Below are positions 7,958 to 16,179 of a DNA stretch of 34,965 nt, one piece after another (position 1 is the stretch's first letter; every line of letters begins with the position of its first letter). Source of the DNA: an uncultured Fimbriimonadales bacterium (GTDB taxonomy: Bacteria > Armatimonadota > Fimbriimonadia > Fimbriimonadales > GBS-DC); assembly GCA_937992175.1 (NCBI GenBank), contig CALKLF010000084.1, positions 1 to 34,965 of the forward strand. The letters are read 5' to 3'. Under the pieces are notes generated by a model that was given only the letters and a program-made list of their open reading frames with translations, ran no database searches and was not told the DNA's origin. The translations under genes were made by a program, and so were the position numbers.

Positions 7958-8298
7958 TTACGGACGACGCGCTGTTCATGCGCGTAACGCTGAAAAACAT
8001 TCTCACGCAGCACGGGCTGGAAGTCGTTGCGGAAGCCTCGAATGGACGCGAGGCGGTCGAACTTTACGAACAGCACAAGCCTGACCTCGTGTTCATGGAC
8101 ATCACGATGCCCGAAATGGACGGTCTGGAGGCGCTCAAAGCCATCCGCGCCAAAGACCCCAACGCGAAGGTCGTGATGTGTACCGCGATGGGGCAGAAGC
8201 AGATTGTTGTGGAGGCGATTCAGGCAGGCGCGAAGGACTTCATCGTGAAGCCGTTCCAGCCTGAACGCATCATGGAAGCCGTACAAAAAGCGGCATAA
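7939..8298 (+). CDS. cheY: CheY-type single-domain response regulator
   Basis: 119 residues, a stand-alone receiver: acidic pair D9/D10, phospho-acceptor D54 in VFMDITMPEMDG, T82 and K104 in FIVKPF. Ribosome site AGGAGG lies before ATG 7939, inside the end of cheR. It probably carries the signal to a motor and is the natural substrate of the CheC and CheX phosphatases on either side. Whether the motor is a flagellum or the pilus machinery of the pilB-like gene cannot be read here. Confidence 0.93.
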   Translation: MAKRIMITDDALFMRVTLKNILTQHGLEVVAEASNGREAVELYEQHKPDLVFMDITMPEMDGLEALKAIRAKDPNAKVVMCTAMGQKQIVVEAIQAGAKDFIVKPFQPERIMEAVQKAA

Positions 8299-8312
8299 GG
8301 AGGCGATATCCA

Positions 8313-8780
8313 GTGAAAGCAGAATATATCAATCCGTTTATCAGCGCGGCGATCAATGTGTTCCAGATGATGGTGGGCATCACGCCGCAGAAGGGGCAGC
8401 TCAGCGCACGCAAGGGAATCTTCACTTCGCAGCAGTGCAACATCGTGCTAGGCGTTACGGGACAGCTTGAGGGGCAGATTATCATCGGCATGTCGATTTT
8501 CACCGCCGATAAAATCGCCTCCAAGATGCTGGGCACAACCATTCGTACCTTCGACGAGCTGGCGGCGAGCGCGATTGCCGAGCTGGGGAATATGATTTCG
8601 GGGGCAGCGCTGACCGAACTCGCTGCGCGCGGCATTCAGTGCAACCTCTCGCCGCCTAGCCTGATACGGGGCACCAATGTCCGTATCAGCACGCTGGAGG
8701 TTCCCACGCTCGTCGTGCCGCTGCAGACCGAGATGGGCGATGTGGAAGTAAATGTGGGACTGAGCGAACGCACAAAGTAG
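8313..8780 (+). CDS. cheX: CheX-family CheY-P phosphatase
   Basis: 155 residues from GTG 8313 (AAGGAGG upstream). The family signature is an E-x-x-N helix, here IAELGNMISG, in a chain of CheX length beginning with the usual ..INPFISAAINVFQMM helix. CheX is a dimeric phosphatase for CheY-P. The cluster thus encodes two different phosphatases (cheC first, cheX last) around one CheY. It is the last gene of the run; the double hairpin at 8803 could end transcription. Confidence 0.9.
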   Translation: MKAEYINPFISAAINVFQMMVGITPQKGQLSARKGIFTSQQCNIVLGVTGQLEGQIIIGMSIFTADKIASKMLGTTIRTFDELAASAIAELGNMISGAALTELAARGIQCNLSPPSLIRGTNVRISTLEVPTLVVPLQTEMGDVEVNVGLSERTK

Positions 8781-8802
8781 CCGTCTCTCCAGGGGAATAG
8801 CC

Positions 8803-8960
8803 TTCACCCCCTATCCCCTTGCCCGCGGCGTGGGAGAGGGGGAACCTGTGGTGCTGCGCACGCGCACCGCTCCCCTCTCCCACGCTGTGGAAGAGGGGCT
8901 GGGGGGTGAGGGCAAACAAACGGTTCGGCGCGGCTCCCACGAAGGTTTTGTAGCACTTAA
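8803..8960. repeat. Double-hairpin repeat (family 2) with flank
   Basis: Ends TTCACCCCCT and GGGGGGTGAGGGC enclose hairpins based on GTGGGAGAGG / CCTCTCCCAC around a GCGCACGCGC spacer. The right flank with CACGAAGGTTTTGTAGC recurs inverted near 33800-33850 (ACGAAGGTTTTACGGC), so the repeat unit is about 160 bp. Confidence 0.65.
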
Positions 8961-9003
8961 ACCCTCAATCGGCATACCCAATCACGAGTTCAAGTAGCCC
9001 AAA

Positions 9004-9058
9004 TCGTCGGCGGGACGCCGACGCTACGAACGGCGCATGTAGTGTCGGCGTCCCCGCC
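9004..9058. repeat. Inverted repeat
   Basis: GTCGGCGGGACGCCGACGCT and AGTGTCGGCGTCCCCGCC face each other with a ~20-bp middle. It lies between the cheX side and the convergent clpX gene. Confidence 0.55.
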
Positions 9059-9086
9059 AATGAACAACTTGAAACTCCGACTGGTC

Positions 9087-9212
9087 TTAGATTCGCGGTG
9101 CGCCCTGACACGGGTTCGGCGCGTTGAAGTTCGCCAGGTTCACCGTAGTAGTAGTGTTGCCGAAGGTCACCTGCACAATCCCGCACTGCCCTGTGTTGTA
9201 GTTGATGGTCAT
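9087..9212 (-). CDS. Short ORF of unknown function, possibly a gene remnant
   Basis: A 41-codon minus-strand frame from ATG 9212 reads MTINYNTGQCGIVQVTFGN, then a Thr run and NLANFNAPNPCQGAPRI. The composition (Thr/Asn-rich, two Cys) looks like a surface or pilin-like protein tail, not like a repeat shadow. The frame stays open upstream into the end of clpX, so it may be the 3' remnant of a longer gene. No ribosome site is visible. I do not recognise a family. Confidence 0.3.
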   Translation of the reverse strand: MTINYNTGQCGIVQVTFGNTTTTVNLANFNAPNPCQGAPRI

Positions 9213-9259
9213 CTGCGGTCCGAGCGGCGCGAGGCATCGTCCGCCTCGCACCGCCGCGA

Positions 9260-10519
<1,260 letters not shown>

Positions 10520-10532
10520 AGAGAGCCTCCTA

Positions 10533-11135
10533 TTATCGACCGCTGCGGTCTAATACATGGTCGATTATTCCATACTCTTTGGCTTCCTGCGCCGACATGA
10601 AGTAGTCGCGGGCGGTGTCCTGTTCCACACGCTCGATGGGCTGCCCTGTGTGCTTGTGCAGGATGTTGTTCAGGATGTCCTTATAGCGCAGTACCTCGCG
10701 CGCCTGAATCTCGATATCGAGCGCGGTTCCCTGAAAGCCTGCGTGCACCTGATGGATCATAATCCGTGCGTGGGGCAGGGCGTAGCGTTTGCCGGGTGCG
10801 CCACCTGCCAGTAGCACCGCGCCCATGCTGGCGGCTTGCCCGATACAGATTGTGGCGACATCGGGGCGGATCATCTGCATCGTGTCGTAAATCGCCAGTC
10901 CCGCGCTCACCACGCCCCCGGGCGAGTTGATATACATATCGATATCTTTGTCGGGATCCTCCTTTTCCAGGAAAAGCAGCGACGCCACCACCAGATTCGC
11001 GATGTCGTCGTTGATGGGCGTACCAACAAACACAATCCGATCTTTGAGCAAGCGCGAGTAGATGTCGTAGGCGCGCTCCCCACGCGCCGTCTGCTCCACC
11101 ACCATCGGAATCAGCTGGTTCTTCGGGTAAATCAT
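10533..11135 (-). CDS. clpP: ATP-dependent Clp protease proteolytic subunit ClpP
   Basis: 200 residues. ClpP forms the 14-subunit barrel peptidase. The triad S103 (GQAASMGA), H128 (MIHQVH) and D177 is intact, each offset by 5 from the E. coli S98/H123/D172. YINSPGG and GLAIYDTMQ are conserved. Start ATG 11135, two bases after the tig stop codon, with GGAGCC-type ribosome signal in the end of tig; the genes are clearly cotranscribed. Confidence 0.97.
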   Translation of the reverse strand: MIYPKNQLIPMVVEQTARGERAYDIYSRLLKDRIVFVGTPINDDIANLVVASLLFLEKEDPDKDIDMYINSPGGVVSAGLAIYDTMQMIRPDVATICIGQAASMGAVLLAGGAPGKRYALPHARIMIHQVHAGFQGTALDIEIQAREVLRYKDILNNILHKHTGQPIERVEQDTARDYFMSAQEAKEYGIIDHVLDRSGR

Positions 11136-11137
11136 GG

Positions 11138-12445
11138 TCAGGCTCCTTCCTCTGTATTTTGGACGATTTCGAGCAGTTTCTGGAGCGCCCGCTCGAGGCG
11201 GAGTTCCTGCATGATGCGATTGCGGAACTCGCGGTCTTCCAGCATGCGCGCGCGCTGCGTGGGATCCTGGGTCGCTTCCGCCATCGCGCGGATAAGCGCT
11301 TCCGCCTCTTCTTCGGTTGCCTGAATGCCTTCCTGGTCGGCGATTGCCATCAGAATGAAAGTATTTTTCAGGCGGGTAGTCCCACGCTCGCGCAACTGCT
11401 GGATGAGCTGTTGCTGGGTCATGCCGGACTGTTGCAGGAACATTTCATAGGTCAAGCCGCGACTGCGCAGTTCCTCGCCGAAGTCGCGGGCTTCCTCGCG
11501 CAGTTGCTCTTCGATGAGCGCTTCGGGTAGATGCACCGTGCTGCGTTCTCGGAGGGCAGCGAGCGCATGTCCCTGCGCCTGATCCTGCAGGTAGCTAATT
11601 TTTTGGTGCGTGATACTCTCCCGTACTCGCTTGCGCATGTGCGATAAGTTCTCGTAGCCGAGTTCCTGCGCCCAGCCGTCGTTGAGTTCGGGGTAAATCG
11701 GCGTATGCACGCGCTGGAGTTCGACTTCTACCTGCACCGTTTTGCCCGCGAGGTCGGGGTCGTTGAAGGTGTCGGGAAAAGTGAGCGTCGCCTCTTTTTT
11801 GTCGCCCTCACGCATGCCTGCCAGCAGGTTGTCCAGCTCGCCGAAGGTTTTGCCCAGCGTCACCATGTAGCGGTTCGGTTTGGCGTCGGCGTCTTCAAGG
11901 GATTTAATCGCGATTACCAGCCGGTCGTCGGGCTGCGCGGCGCGGTCAGGTGCGTGTTCGAGGCGCATCTGGCTCTGGCGCAGCGACTCAATGACTTCTT
12001 CCACTTCTTCGTCGCTGGTCTCCTGCGGCGGGATGGGGAAACGCAAATCACGATATTCGCCGAGCGACTCCACTTTCGGGCGCAGCGGCACGATGAGCGT
12101 AAATCGGAACGGCTCACCTTCCTGCAGTTGCTCGATGTTCACACTGGGCGGGCGATACGGCTCCAGTTGCTCCTGCTCCAGCGCTTTGGGGATGAATTCG
12201 TCCATCATCAGTTCGCCCGCGACGCGGCGCAGCTGCTCTTCGGGAATCAAGCGGCGGATTGCGCTCAGCGGTGCCTGACCGGGACGGAAGCCAGGCACGC
12301 GCACTCCTCTGCCCAGCAGGCGAATCGCGCGTTCGAACATCCGCTGGGTGGTCGGCGCGTCCACTTCGATGGTCAGTTGAACCGTCGCAGGCGAAGGCTC
12401 CTCGCGGCTCAGGATTTGAAAAGGCTGGATGGATTGCACTTGCAT
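11138..12445 (-). CDS. tig: Trigger factor (ribosome-associated chaperone and prolyl isomerase)
   Basis: 435 residues, the usual trigger factor size. The N-terminal ribosome-docking domain has the signature [10 protein letters not shown] (family GFR.G..P) near residues 50-60; an FKBP-type PPIase domain lies about 150-240 and the helical C-terminal chaperone domain follows. It binds nascent chains at the ribosome exit. ATG 12445 lies only 21 bases from the 3' CCA of tRNA-Gly, leaving no room for a promoter, so tig is read from the tRNA operon promoter at 12965-12994. Confidence 0.95.
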   Translation of the reverse strand: MQVQSIQPFQILSREEPSPATVQLTIEVDAPTTQRMFERAIRLLGRGVRVPGFRPGQAPLSAIRRLIPEEQLRRVAGELMMDEFIPKALEQEQLEPYRPPSVNIEQLQEGEPFRFTLIVPLRPKVESLGEYRDLRFPIPPQETSDEEVEEVIESLRQSQMRLEHAPDRAAQPDDRLVIAIKSLEDADAKPNRYMVTLGKTFGELDNLLAGMREGDKKEATLTFPDTFNDPDLAGKTVQVEVELQRVHTPIYPELNDGWAQELGYENLSHMRKRVRESITHQKISYLQDQAQGHALAALRERSTVHLPEALIEEQLREEARDFGEELRSRGLTYEMFLQQSGMTQQQLIQQLRERGTTRLKNTFILMAIADQEGIQATEEEAEALIRAMAEATQDPTQRARMLEDREFRNRIMQELRLERALQKLLEIVQNTEEGA

Positions 12446-12466
12446 GGTAATGCCTCTAAATTAGAA

Positions 12467-12541
12467 TGGAGCGGGAGACGGGACTCGAACCCGCGACCCT
12501 CTCGTTGGCAACGAGATGCTCTACCACTGAGCTACTCCCGC
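12467..12541 (-). tRNA. tRNA-Gly(GCC), CCA encoded
   Basis: Acceptor GCGGGAG pairs with CTCCCGC; anticodon stem TCTCG/CGAGA with loop TTGCCAA gives anticodon GCC; T arm GGGTTCGAGTCCC; discriminator T and CCA encoded (12467-12469). Last tRNA of the array, directly before tig. Confidence 0.94.
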
Positions 12542-12567
12542 ACATCGCACTGCTATTATACCCCATT

Positions 12568-12653
12568 TGGTGGGCGAGGGGAGACTCGAACTCCCACGGG
12601 CATACGCCCACCAGATCCTAAGTCTGGCGTGTCTACCATTCCACCACTCGCCC
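12568..12653 (-). tRNA. tRNA-Leu(TAG), CCA encoded
   Basis: Class II tRNA with a long variable arm (GTGGGCGTATGCCCGT). Acceptor GGGCGAG pairs with CTCGCCC; anticodon stem CCAGA/TCTGG with loop CTTAGGA gives anticodon TAG. CCA is encoded. Confidence 0.94.
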
Positions 12654-12658
12654 GGTGG

Positions 12659-12733
12659 TGGTGCCGAGGGGCGGATTCGAACCGCCGACACCCGGATTTT
12701 CAGTCCAGTGCTCTACCCCTGAGCTACCTCGGC
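12659..12733 (-). tRNA. tRNA-Phe(GAA), CCA encoded
   Basis: Acceptor GCCGAGG pairs with CCTCGGC; anticodon stem CTGGA/TCCGG with loop CTGAAAA gives anticodon GAA; CCA encoded. Spacers to its neighbours are under 10 bases, as expected for a processed polycistronic tRNA. Confidence 0.94.
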
Positions 12734-12740
12734 GCATTTT

Positions 12741-12818
12741 TGGCGGGGCTGACGGGACTTGAACCCGCGACCTCTAGCGTGACAGGCTAGCGCTCTGACC
12801 TGGCTGAGCTACAGCCCC
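12741..12818 (-). tRNA. tRNA-Asp(GTC), CCA encoded
   Basis: Acceptor GGGGCTG pairs with CAGCCCC; anticodon stem CTAGC/GCTAG with loop CTGTCAC gives anticodon GTC; discriminator G as required for Asp; CCA encoded at 12741-12743. Confidence 0.94.
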
Positions 12819-12841
12819 GCATAAGCCCATCGGTCGCTCGC

Positions 12842-12919
12842 TGGTGGGCGAAGCAGGACTCGAACCTACGACCTCTTCCTTGTAAGGGAAGCGCTCTCCC
12901 AGCGAGCCGATTCTTGCTC
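12842..12919 (-). tRNA. Degenerate tRNA-Val(TAC), 5' acceptor strand lost
   Basis: The 3' two thirds are a perfect tRNA-Val: anticodon stem CTTCC/GGAAG, loop CTTACAA (anticodon TAC), T arm GTAGG-TTCGAGT-CCTGC, 3' acceptor TTCGCCC, A, CCA. The 5' acceptor should read GGGCGAA but the sequence before TCGGCTC is GAGCAAGAA, which cannot pair over 7 bp, and the D loop lacks the universal A14. A two-base insertion plus substitutions, or replacement of the 5' end, would explain it. It is the first tRNA of the array. It is probably non-functional or needs unusual processing. Confidence 0.65.
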
Positions 12920-12964
12920 ACGAACCGCTTTTTTAGGAAGCGGTCTTAATCGCTTCTGTCGCAT

Positions 12965-12994
12965 AGTATACCTCCTCTGAATCGGGTTTGTCAA
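12965..12994 (-). promoter_or_regulatory. Promoter of the tRNA-tig-clpP-clpX operon
   Basis: On the minus strand TTGACA (12994-12989) and TATACT (12970-12965) are 18 bp apart. A leader of about 40 nt contains GACCGCTT...AGCGGTTC, a small hairpin, before the tRNA-Val region. The same DNA also offers AGGAGG and an ATG (see rejected items), but these would lie upstream of the transcription start. Confidence 0.75.
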
Positions 12995-13040
12995 GAGGGG
13001 CTTCTCGCAGGGGGGCTTCAGGAGAGGGTATAATCACCTC

Positions 13041-13105
13041 GCTACCGTACCCACCTGCGGTAGCACCACTCGCCTACCTGCCGTGAACAGGTAGGCGTTT
13101 CTTTG
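13041..13105 (+). ncRNA. Small two-hairpin RNA candidate
   Basis: Downstream of TATAAT (13029-13034; no good -35 box) come two perfect hairpins: GCTACCG/CGGTAGC around 13041-13064 and a 10-bp stem at 13071-13097 followed by TTTCTTTGTTT. It could be a ~65-nt RNA. It lies between the tRNA operon promoter and the accessory element, on the opposite strand to both. From 12920 to 13148 I see no gene. Confidence 0.35.
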
Positions 13106-13108
13106 TTT
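13071..13108 (+). terminator. Intrinsic terminator, plus direction
   Basis: Perfect stem CGCCTACCTG (13071-13080) / CAGGTAGGCG (13088-13097) with a 7-base loop and a T-rich tail TTTCTTTGTTT. It is U-rich only in the plus direction. Confidence 0.65.
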
Positions 13109-13148
13109 CGGGGTTCGTGAGAAGATTCCTGCCAACAAAGGCGAATTG

Positions 13149-13550
13149 TCAGGGTTTCGTGCCGTTCGTGGGGCGTTCAACAAGGTGAACCGTGTAGGGC
13201 ACGGAACCGTCGTCAGGTGGGGCGAGAATCTCGATGCTGTAGTCTTCGGCAACAGGCTGGTGTTTCGGGTTATAGACTTCGGGGCAACGCCGTTCCAGCA
13301 GCCACATCGCCGACTTCGTGTCGCCTTGTAGGGCAGTTATGTAAAGGACGCGCTCTATAGCACTGAGGGCTTCGCTTTCGGCTTGCTCTACCTGCTCGCG
13401 AAACTTCGGGTACCGTTTCAACCAATCGTAGTAGGTGGCTTTGGGCACACCTGCTATGCGCAAGGCGACAGACTGGCTCACTCCTTCGCGAAGGCAGCGA
13501 AGGAGAATCTCCTGCGCCTGCTTGCGCTTCTTGTGTCGGCTCATTCCCAT
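13149..13550 (-). CDS. HTH protein resembling phage terminase small subunit
   Basis: 133 residues from ATG 13550 (13544 is an alternative; neither has a clear ribosome site). An N-terminal HTH, GVSQSVALRIAGVPKATYYD followed by WLKRYPKFREQ, leads to a helical stretch with AMWLLERRCPEVYNP. The combination HTH, W..R.P.F and A.WLLERR.PE..NP is common in small terminase subunits of tailed phages, which recognise packaging sites, and in related small HTH proteins. No large subunit gene is nearby. In a satellite such a protein would redirect a helper phage's packaging; this role is inference. It is the last gene of the second operon of the element. Confidence 0.5.
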   Translation of the reverse strand: MGMSRHKKRKQAQEILLRCLREGVSQSVALRIAGVPKATYYDWLKRYPKFREQVEQAESEALSAIERVLYITALQGDTKSAMWLLERRCPEVYNPKHQPVAEDYSIEILAPPDDGSVPYTVHLVERPTNGTKP

Positions 13551-13675
13551 CGGTTCGTATACGACGCATGAGGCGAAGTTAGACTCGCCTGAACTCAAAA
13601 ATGCCCGAAATTGGTCTAAGTTTCGCGCGAGAGGGGCAACCCCCTGCAGCCTCGTCGACTGCAGGGGGGGAGTTG

Positions 13676-14914
13676 CTACACCGTCACGGGTTCAAGCGCG
13701 GCGGGTTCGCCTGTCGCCTCAGCTGCAGGGCGCGAGGCGAGTTCACTGAGCTGCTGAAGCAGCGCGAGGTAGCCTTCCTGCGAACCGTAGGCGAGGTAGC
13801 GTGCATAGTTCGCTGCCCCTGCCTCGACGCGCCGTGAACCGAACAGCGTGAGTTCGGGGAACCCGTACCGCTTGCCAAGGCGCCAGATGGTTTCGGCGGT
13901 TCGGAGCTTGTCGGGGTCGGCTTGAAGCGTCGCTCGCACAAGCTGCCACTGGCGTTCAAGCTGAAGCTCGTATTCGGAGCGTACCTGCCCCTCCGACCGC
14001 GTGAAATGGACGCGCTGTCCATCGTACCGAACGATGAACTGCCACATCGCGAAGGCGGGGGCATAGCGCAGGCAGGTCTCTAAGGCAGCTCGAGGTGTGG
14101 CGTGCGAATAGAACCGCTGGAGTTCCGCAGCGATTGATTGGGGCGAAATTGTGCAGTCGCCTTGCCGTTGAACAGTTTCACGAATGCGTTGGAGAATCGC
14201 ATCACGCGCCGCTGCTGCCTTGAACTCGTGCAGAAGGTGCGCCTTGTAGGCGTCGAGAAACTCGGCGGGGTTCGCACCGAACGCTTGCGAGCGCAGGGCG
14301 CACCATCTCACCCAATGGGGGTTCGGTAGGTCGTTGGCGGGCAGTTCGGCGTCGTCGGGCGCGGGGTACTCGGCGAAGGCTCGCAAAGCGCGGCGCACGG
14401 GTTCGGCGTCCCATGACGGGGCGAAGGTCGGTTGCAAGGGCAAGTAGACGGGCAGCAGCGACCCGAACGGCAGCGGGTTTTCAAGCGGGTAGACGCTCGC
14501 GATTAGCACAGGCTTCCGCTCGGCTTGAAGCCTCAGGCGGTTCCACACGGCGTCGCTCGGCGTGGTCGGCGTGTAGGTGTAGTAGACAAGACCGTTCGGC
14601 GCGTCGTTCGGGACTTCGGTTGGGGTTGCAGGGAGCAGGTGGGGTTCAGCGTCCAGCAGTTCGGCGAGGCGGGTTGCCCAAGAGGGCGCGTCGTGTCCGA
14701 ATAGGGCGAGAATCGGCGCAGGCACTCGCGCGAGTCCCGAGCCGAGCCATCCTGCGAGCAGCAAGGCAGCGGGCGCGTCCAGCCCCATCTGACTGCGCAG
14801 CTCGTGAATCGCGTCGCACGCGGGTTCAACAACCGCGTCAGGTTCAGGTTCGGTAGGTTCAACAGGAATCGGCTCGACAGGAGCTTGTTCAGGATTAGCG
14901 TGTCGGTTTCGCAT
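13676..14914 (-). CDS. Element protein of unknown function with C-terminal G-F-P...AGA module
   Basis: 412 residues from ATG 14914, chosen because AGGAGG precedes it inside the end of the upstream 62-codon gene; the open frame extends 21 codons further. The N terminus is Pro/Glu-rich (about 10-30). The middle holds a YYTYTPTTP stretch, but no Walker or nuclease motif that I can name. The C terminus carries AETIWRLGKRYGFPELTLF and on to VEAGAANY (core near residue 351), one of four copies of a module in this element. Function unknown; it may be a replication or packaging accessory. Confidence 0.7.
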   Translation of the reverse strand: MRNRHANPEQAPVEPIPVEPTEPEPDAVVEPACDAIHELRSQMGLDAPAALLLAGWLGSGLARVPAPILALFGHDAPSWATRLAELLDAEPHLLPATPTEVPNDAPNGLVYYTYTPTTPSDAVWNRLRLQAERKPVLIASVYPLENPLPFGSLLPVYLPLQPTFAPSWDAEPVRRALRAFAEYPAPDDAELPANDLPNPHWVRWCALRSQAFGANPAEFLDAYKAHLLHEFKAAAARDAILQRIRETVQRQGDCTISPQSIAAELQRFYSHATPRAALETCLRYAPAFAMWQFIVRYDGQRVHFTRSEGQVRSEYELQLERQWQLVRATLQADPDKLRTAETIWRLGKRYGFPELTLFGSRRVEAGAANYARYLAYGSQEGYLALLQQLSELASRPAAEATGEPAALEPVTV

Positions 14915-15083
14915 ACTCGACCTCCTCACGCAGAATCGTGTGAAACTGCGATTGCACTTCACTCGCAGGGCGTCCAAAGCCCGTGATGAGCAAGCGGATG
15001 GCGTCGCGAAGCACCTTGTAGGCTGCTTCAGTACCTACGGCATCTATTCCCTTCTCAGGCGGTTTCGTGTTATTCGGGCGCAT
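14895..15083 (-). CDS. Small element protein, unknown function
   Basis: 62 residues from ATG 15083 with GGAGG nine bases upstream, overlapping the preceding HTH gene by 14 bases and the following gene by 20. The protein is a single helical stretch (YKVLRDAIRLLITGF and VQSQFHTILREEVEY). Overlaps on both sides and the ribosome site argue that it is translated. I do not recognise a family. Confidence 0.6.
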   Translation of the reverse strand: MRPNNTKPPEKGIDAVGTEAAYKVLRDAIRLLITGFGRPASEVQSQFHTILREEVEYAKPTR

Positions 15084-15288
15084 TCTGAACCTCCAGTTCG
15101 CTCGTCGGTAAGCCGAGCAGTGCGGCGAGTTTCTCGCGCGAGGCGTGGCGTTTTGGGGCTATACCGAAGCGTCGCCATAAATAAACCGTCGCAGGCGACA
15201 GCCCTTGCTGACGTGCAACCACATACAGAGGCACGCCATGCCGCGATTGCGCCTCGTGAAACAGTTGCTCGCGCTCGGCTGTGTCCAT
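15070..15288 (-). CDS. Small HTH regulator of the element (paralogue of the 18413 gene)
   Basis: 72 residues. The HTH is VPLYVVARQQGLSPATVYLW followed by RRFGIAPKR and EKLAALLGLPTSEL. The gene at 18413-18631 has the same plan: LWERWGFPPKR and EKIARFLGTTPEEL. The proteins look like members of the XRE/Cro class and are probably paralogues. This one opens the second operon (HTH, 62-codon gene, 412-residue protein, terminase-like protein) just after a hairpin terminator. It may control that operon or pair with the other regulator as a Cro/CI-like switch; this is inference. Confidence 0.7.
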   Translation of the reverse strand: MDTAEREQLFHEAQSRHGVPLYVVARQQGLSPATVYLWRRFGIAPKRHASREKLAALLGLPTSELEVQNAPE

Positions 15289-15313
15289 AACCGCCTGTGA
15301 TACAGCGCAAGGG

Positions 15314-15354
15314 AAAAAAAAGTGGGGGGCAGGGCAGGGGTGAATGCCCCTGCC
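15314..15354 (-). terminator. Probable terminator between the two operons of the element
   Basis: Read leftward, stem GGCAGGGG (15354-15347) / CCCCTGCC (15340-15333) with a six-base loop, then 11 bases, then eight T. The distance between stem and T run makes it imperfect. It separates the gene ending at 15371 from the HTH gene starting at 15288. Confidence 0.5.
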
Positions 15355-15370
15355 TACCTCGCCTGCCGTC

Positions 15371-15658
15371 CTACGACTTATCGCCCGAATAGAGCATCGA
15401 GATGAGGGTAGAGTGTAGCCCCTTGCGCCCCACGACGCTTGTAATCGCTTCTTCAGGGAGCGTTATGAGCGCGTGCCGATAGGCGTCCGCACCAGCTGGA
15501 ATCTCGCCCCAATCGAACAGGAGTGGGGGAAACCCCAGTTGCCGCGCCATGAACAGGCAATCCCCAATCATCTCGGCGAACAATCCGTTCACGCTCCCAC
15601 GCAAGTGCATAATCGATATGATTTGGGGATGGGGGTAGTAGACGCCATCGTGCTGCAC
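15371..15658 (-). CDS. Element protein with G-F-P...AGA module (separate gene or frameshifted half)
   Basis: 95 residues from GTG 15658, which has GGAAGGAAGG seven bases upstream inside the preceding gene. The core FMARQLGFPPLLFDWGEIPA then GADAYRHAL (G42 onward) is the same module as in the neighbouring ORFs. The frame is also open upstream, and the reading ..VLPQLG from the neighbour joins smoothly to GKIVQHDGVYYPHPQ here with a single -1 shift near 15661-15680. So this is either an independent overlapping gene or the second half of a two-module protein broken by one base. Function unknown. Confidence 0.6.
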   Translation of the reverse strand: MQHDGVYYPHPQIISIMHLRGSVNGLFAEMIGDCLFMARQLGFPPLLFDWGEIPAGADAYRHALITLPEEAITSVVGRKGLHSTLISMLYSGDKS

Positions 15659-16179
15659 GATTTTGCCTTCCTTCCCAGCTGAGGCAACACGAAGCGGGGG
15701 GTGAGCGCGGCAATCATCTGGTAATCGCCGAACTCGTGATAGGTGAAGGTGCGCAGGCGTTCGAGCGTCGCGCTGTGAAGCTCGAACAGGGTGATGAACA
15801 CGCGCGTTGCGCTCAGCCCGCAATCACCTAAAAGCAACGATTCGACGCTCCACCCATGCTTGGGGTCGCGGTAGCTGCGGGCGATGTGGAGGCATACCTC
15901 GTACAGATTCGGTTCAGGCGGGGGCGGTTCCAGCTCGCTTAGTTGCTCCAGCAGCAATAGGCGTGTGATGAGATATTTTTCGGGGGGCATGTTGACAACC
16001 CCGTCGAACCACTGCGCCGCGCCTGCCCGAATGGGGTACAGCCCCACCACAAGCGGGGGGTATCCGCAATGCGACGCCAAGTCTAAAATTTCCAGCAGCC
16101 GCGACTGGGTTGCTTCTGGAACACCCGCGAGTTGAAGCAGACTTGCGAAGTCATACCGCTTCATATTCGTACCTGTCAT
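15589..16179 (-). CDS. Element protein with G-Y-P...AGA module, unknown function
   Basis: 196 residues from ATG 16179, which overlaps the primase stop codon as ATGA, so it is translationally coupled; ATG 16164 is an alternative. The module core is LLEILDLASHCGYPPLVVGL then IRAGAAQWFDGVV (G39 onward). The last ~28 residues (from RKAKS) look like out-of-frame coding, because the neighbouring frame continues the protein better from about 15675. No enzyme motif is seen. It lies in the primase operon, so a replication-linked role is plausible but unproven. Confidence 0.6.
   Translation of the reverse strand: MTGTNMKRYDFASLLQLAGVPEATQSRLLEILDLASHCGYPPLVVGLYPIRAGAAQWFDGVVNMPPEKYLITRLLLLEQLSELEPPPPEPNLYEVCLHIARSYRDPKHGWSVESLLLGDCGLSATRVFITLFELHSATLERLRTFTYHEFGDYQMIAALTPRFVLPQLGRKAKSCSTMASTTPIPKSYRLCTCVGA

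Noticed and set aside
12607-12640. Shared anticodon arm of tRNA-Leu(TAG) and the tRNA-Arg(TCG) fragment as the two att sites
   Set aside because: CCAGACTT(A/C)GGATCTGG matches at 16 of 17 bases, but the orientation is inverted and the rest of the tRNAs differ; probably coincidence of two similar arms.
11705-12790. A 361-codon plus-strand ORF over tig and the tRNAs
   Set aside because: It is antisense to tig; its GRRDSNPRPSRW-type tail is the familiar translation of tRNA genes, as is GGIRTPDPQIRSL at 19.8 kb.
12866-12964. A 32-codon basic ORF (MRQKRLRPLPKKAVREQESA and on) with AGGAGG upstream, overlapping tRNA-Val
   Set aside because: The ribosome site coincides with the -10 box of the tRNA promoter, so it would not be in the transcript, and the second half is simply tRNA sequence.
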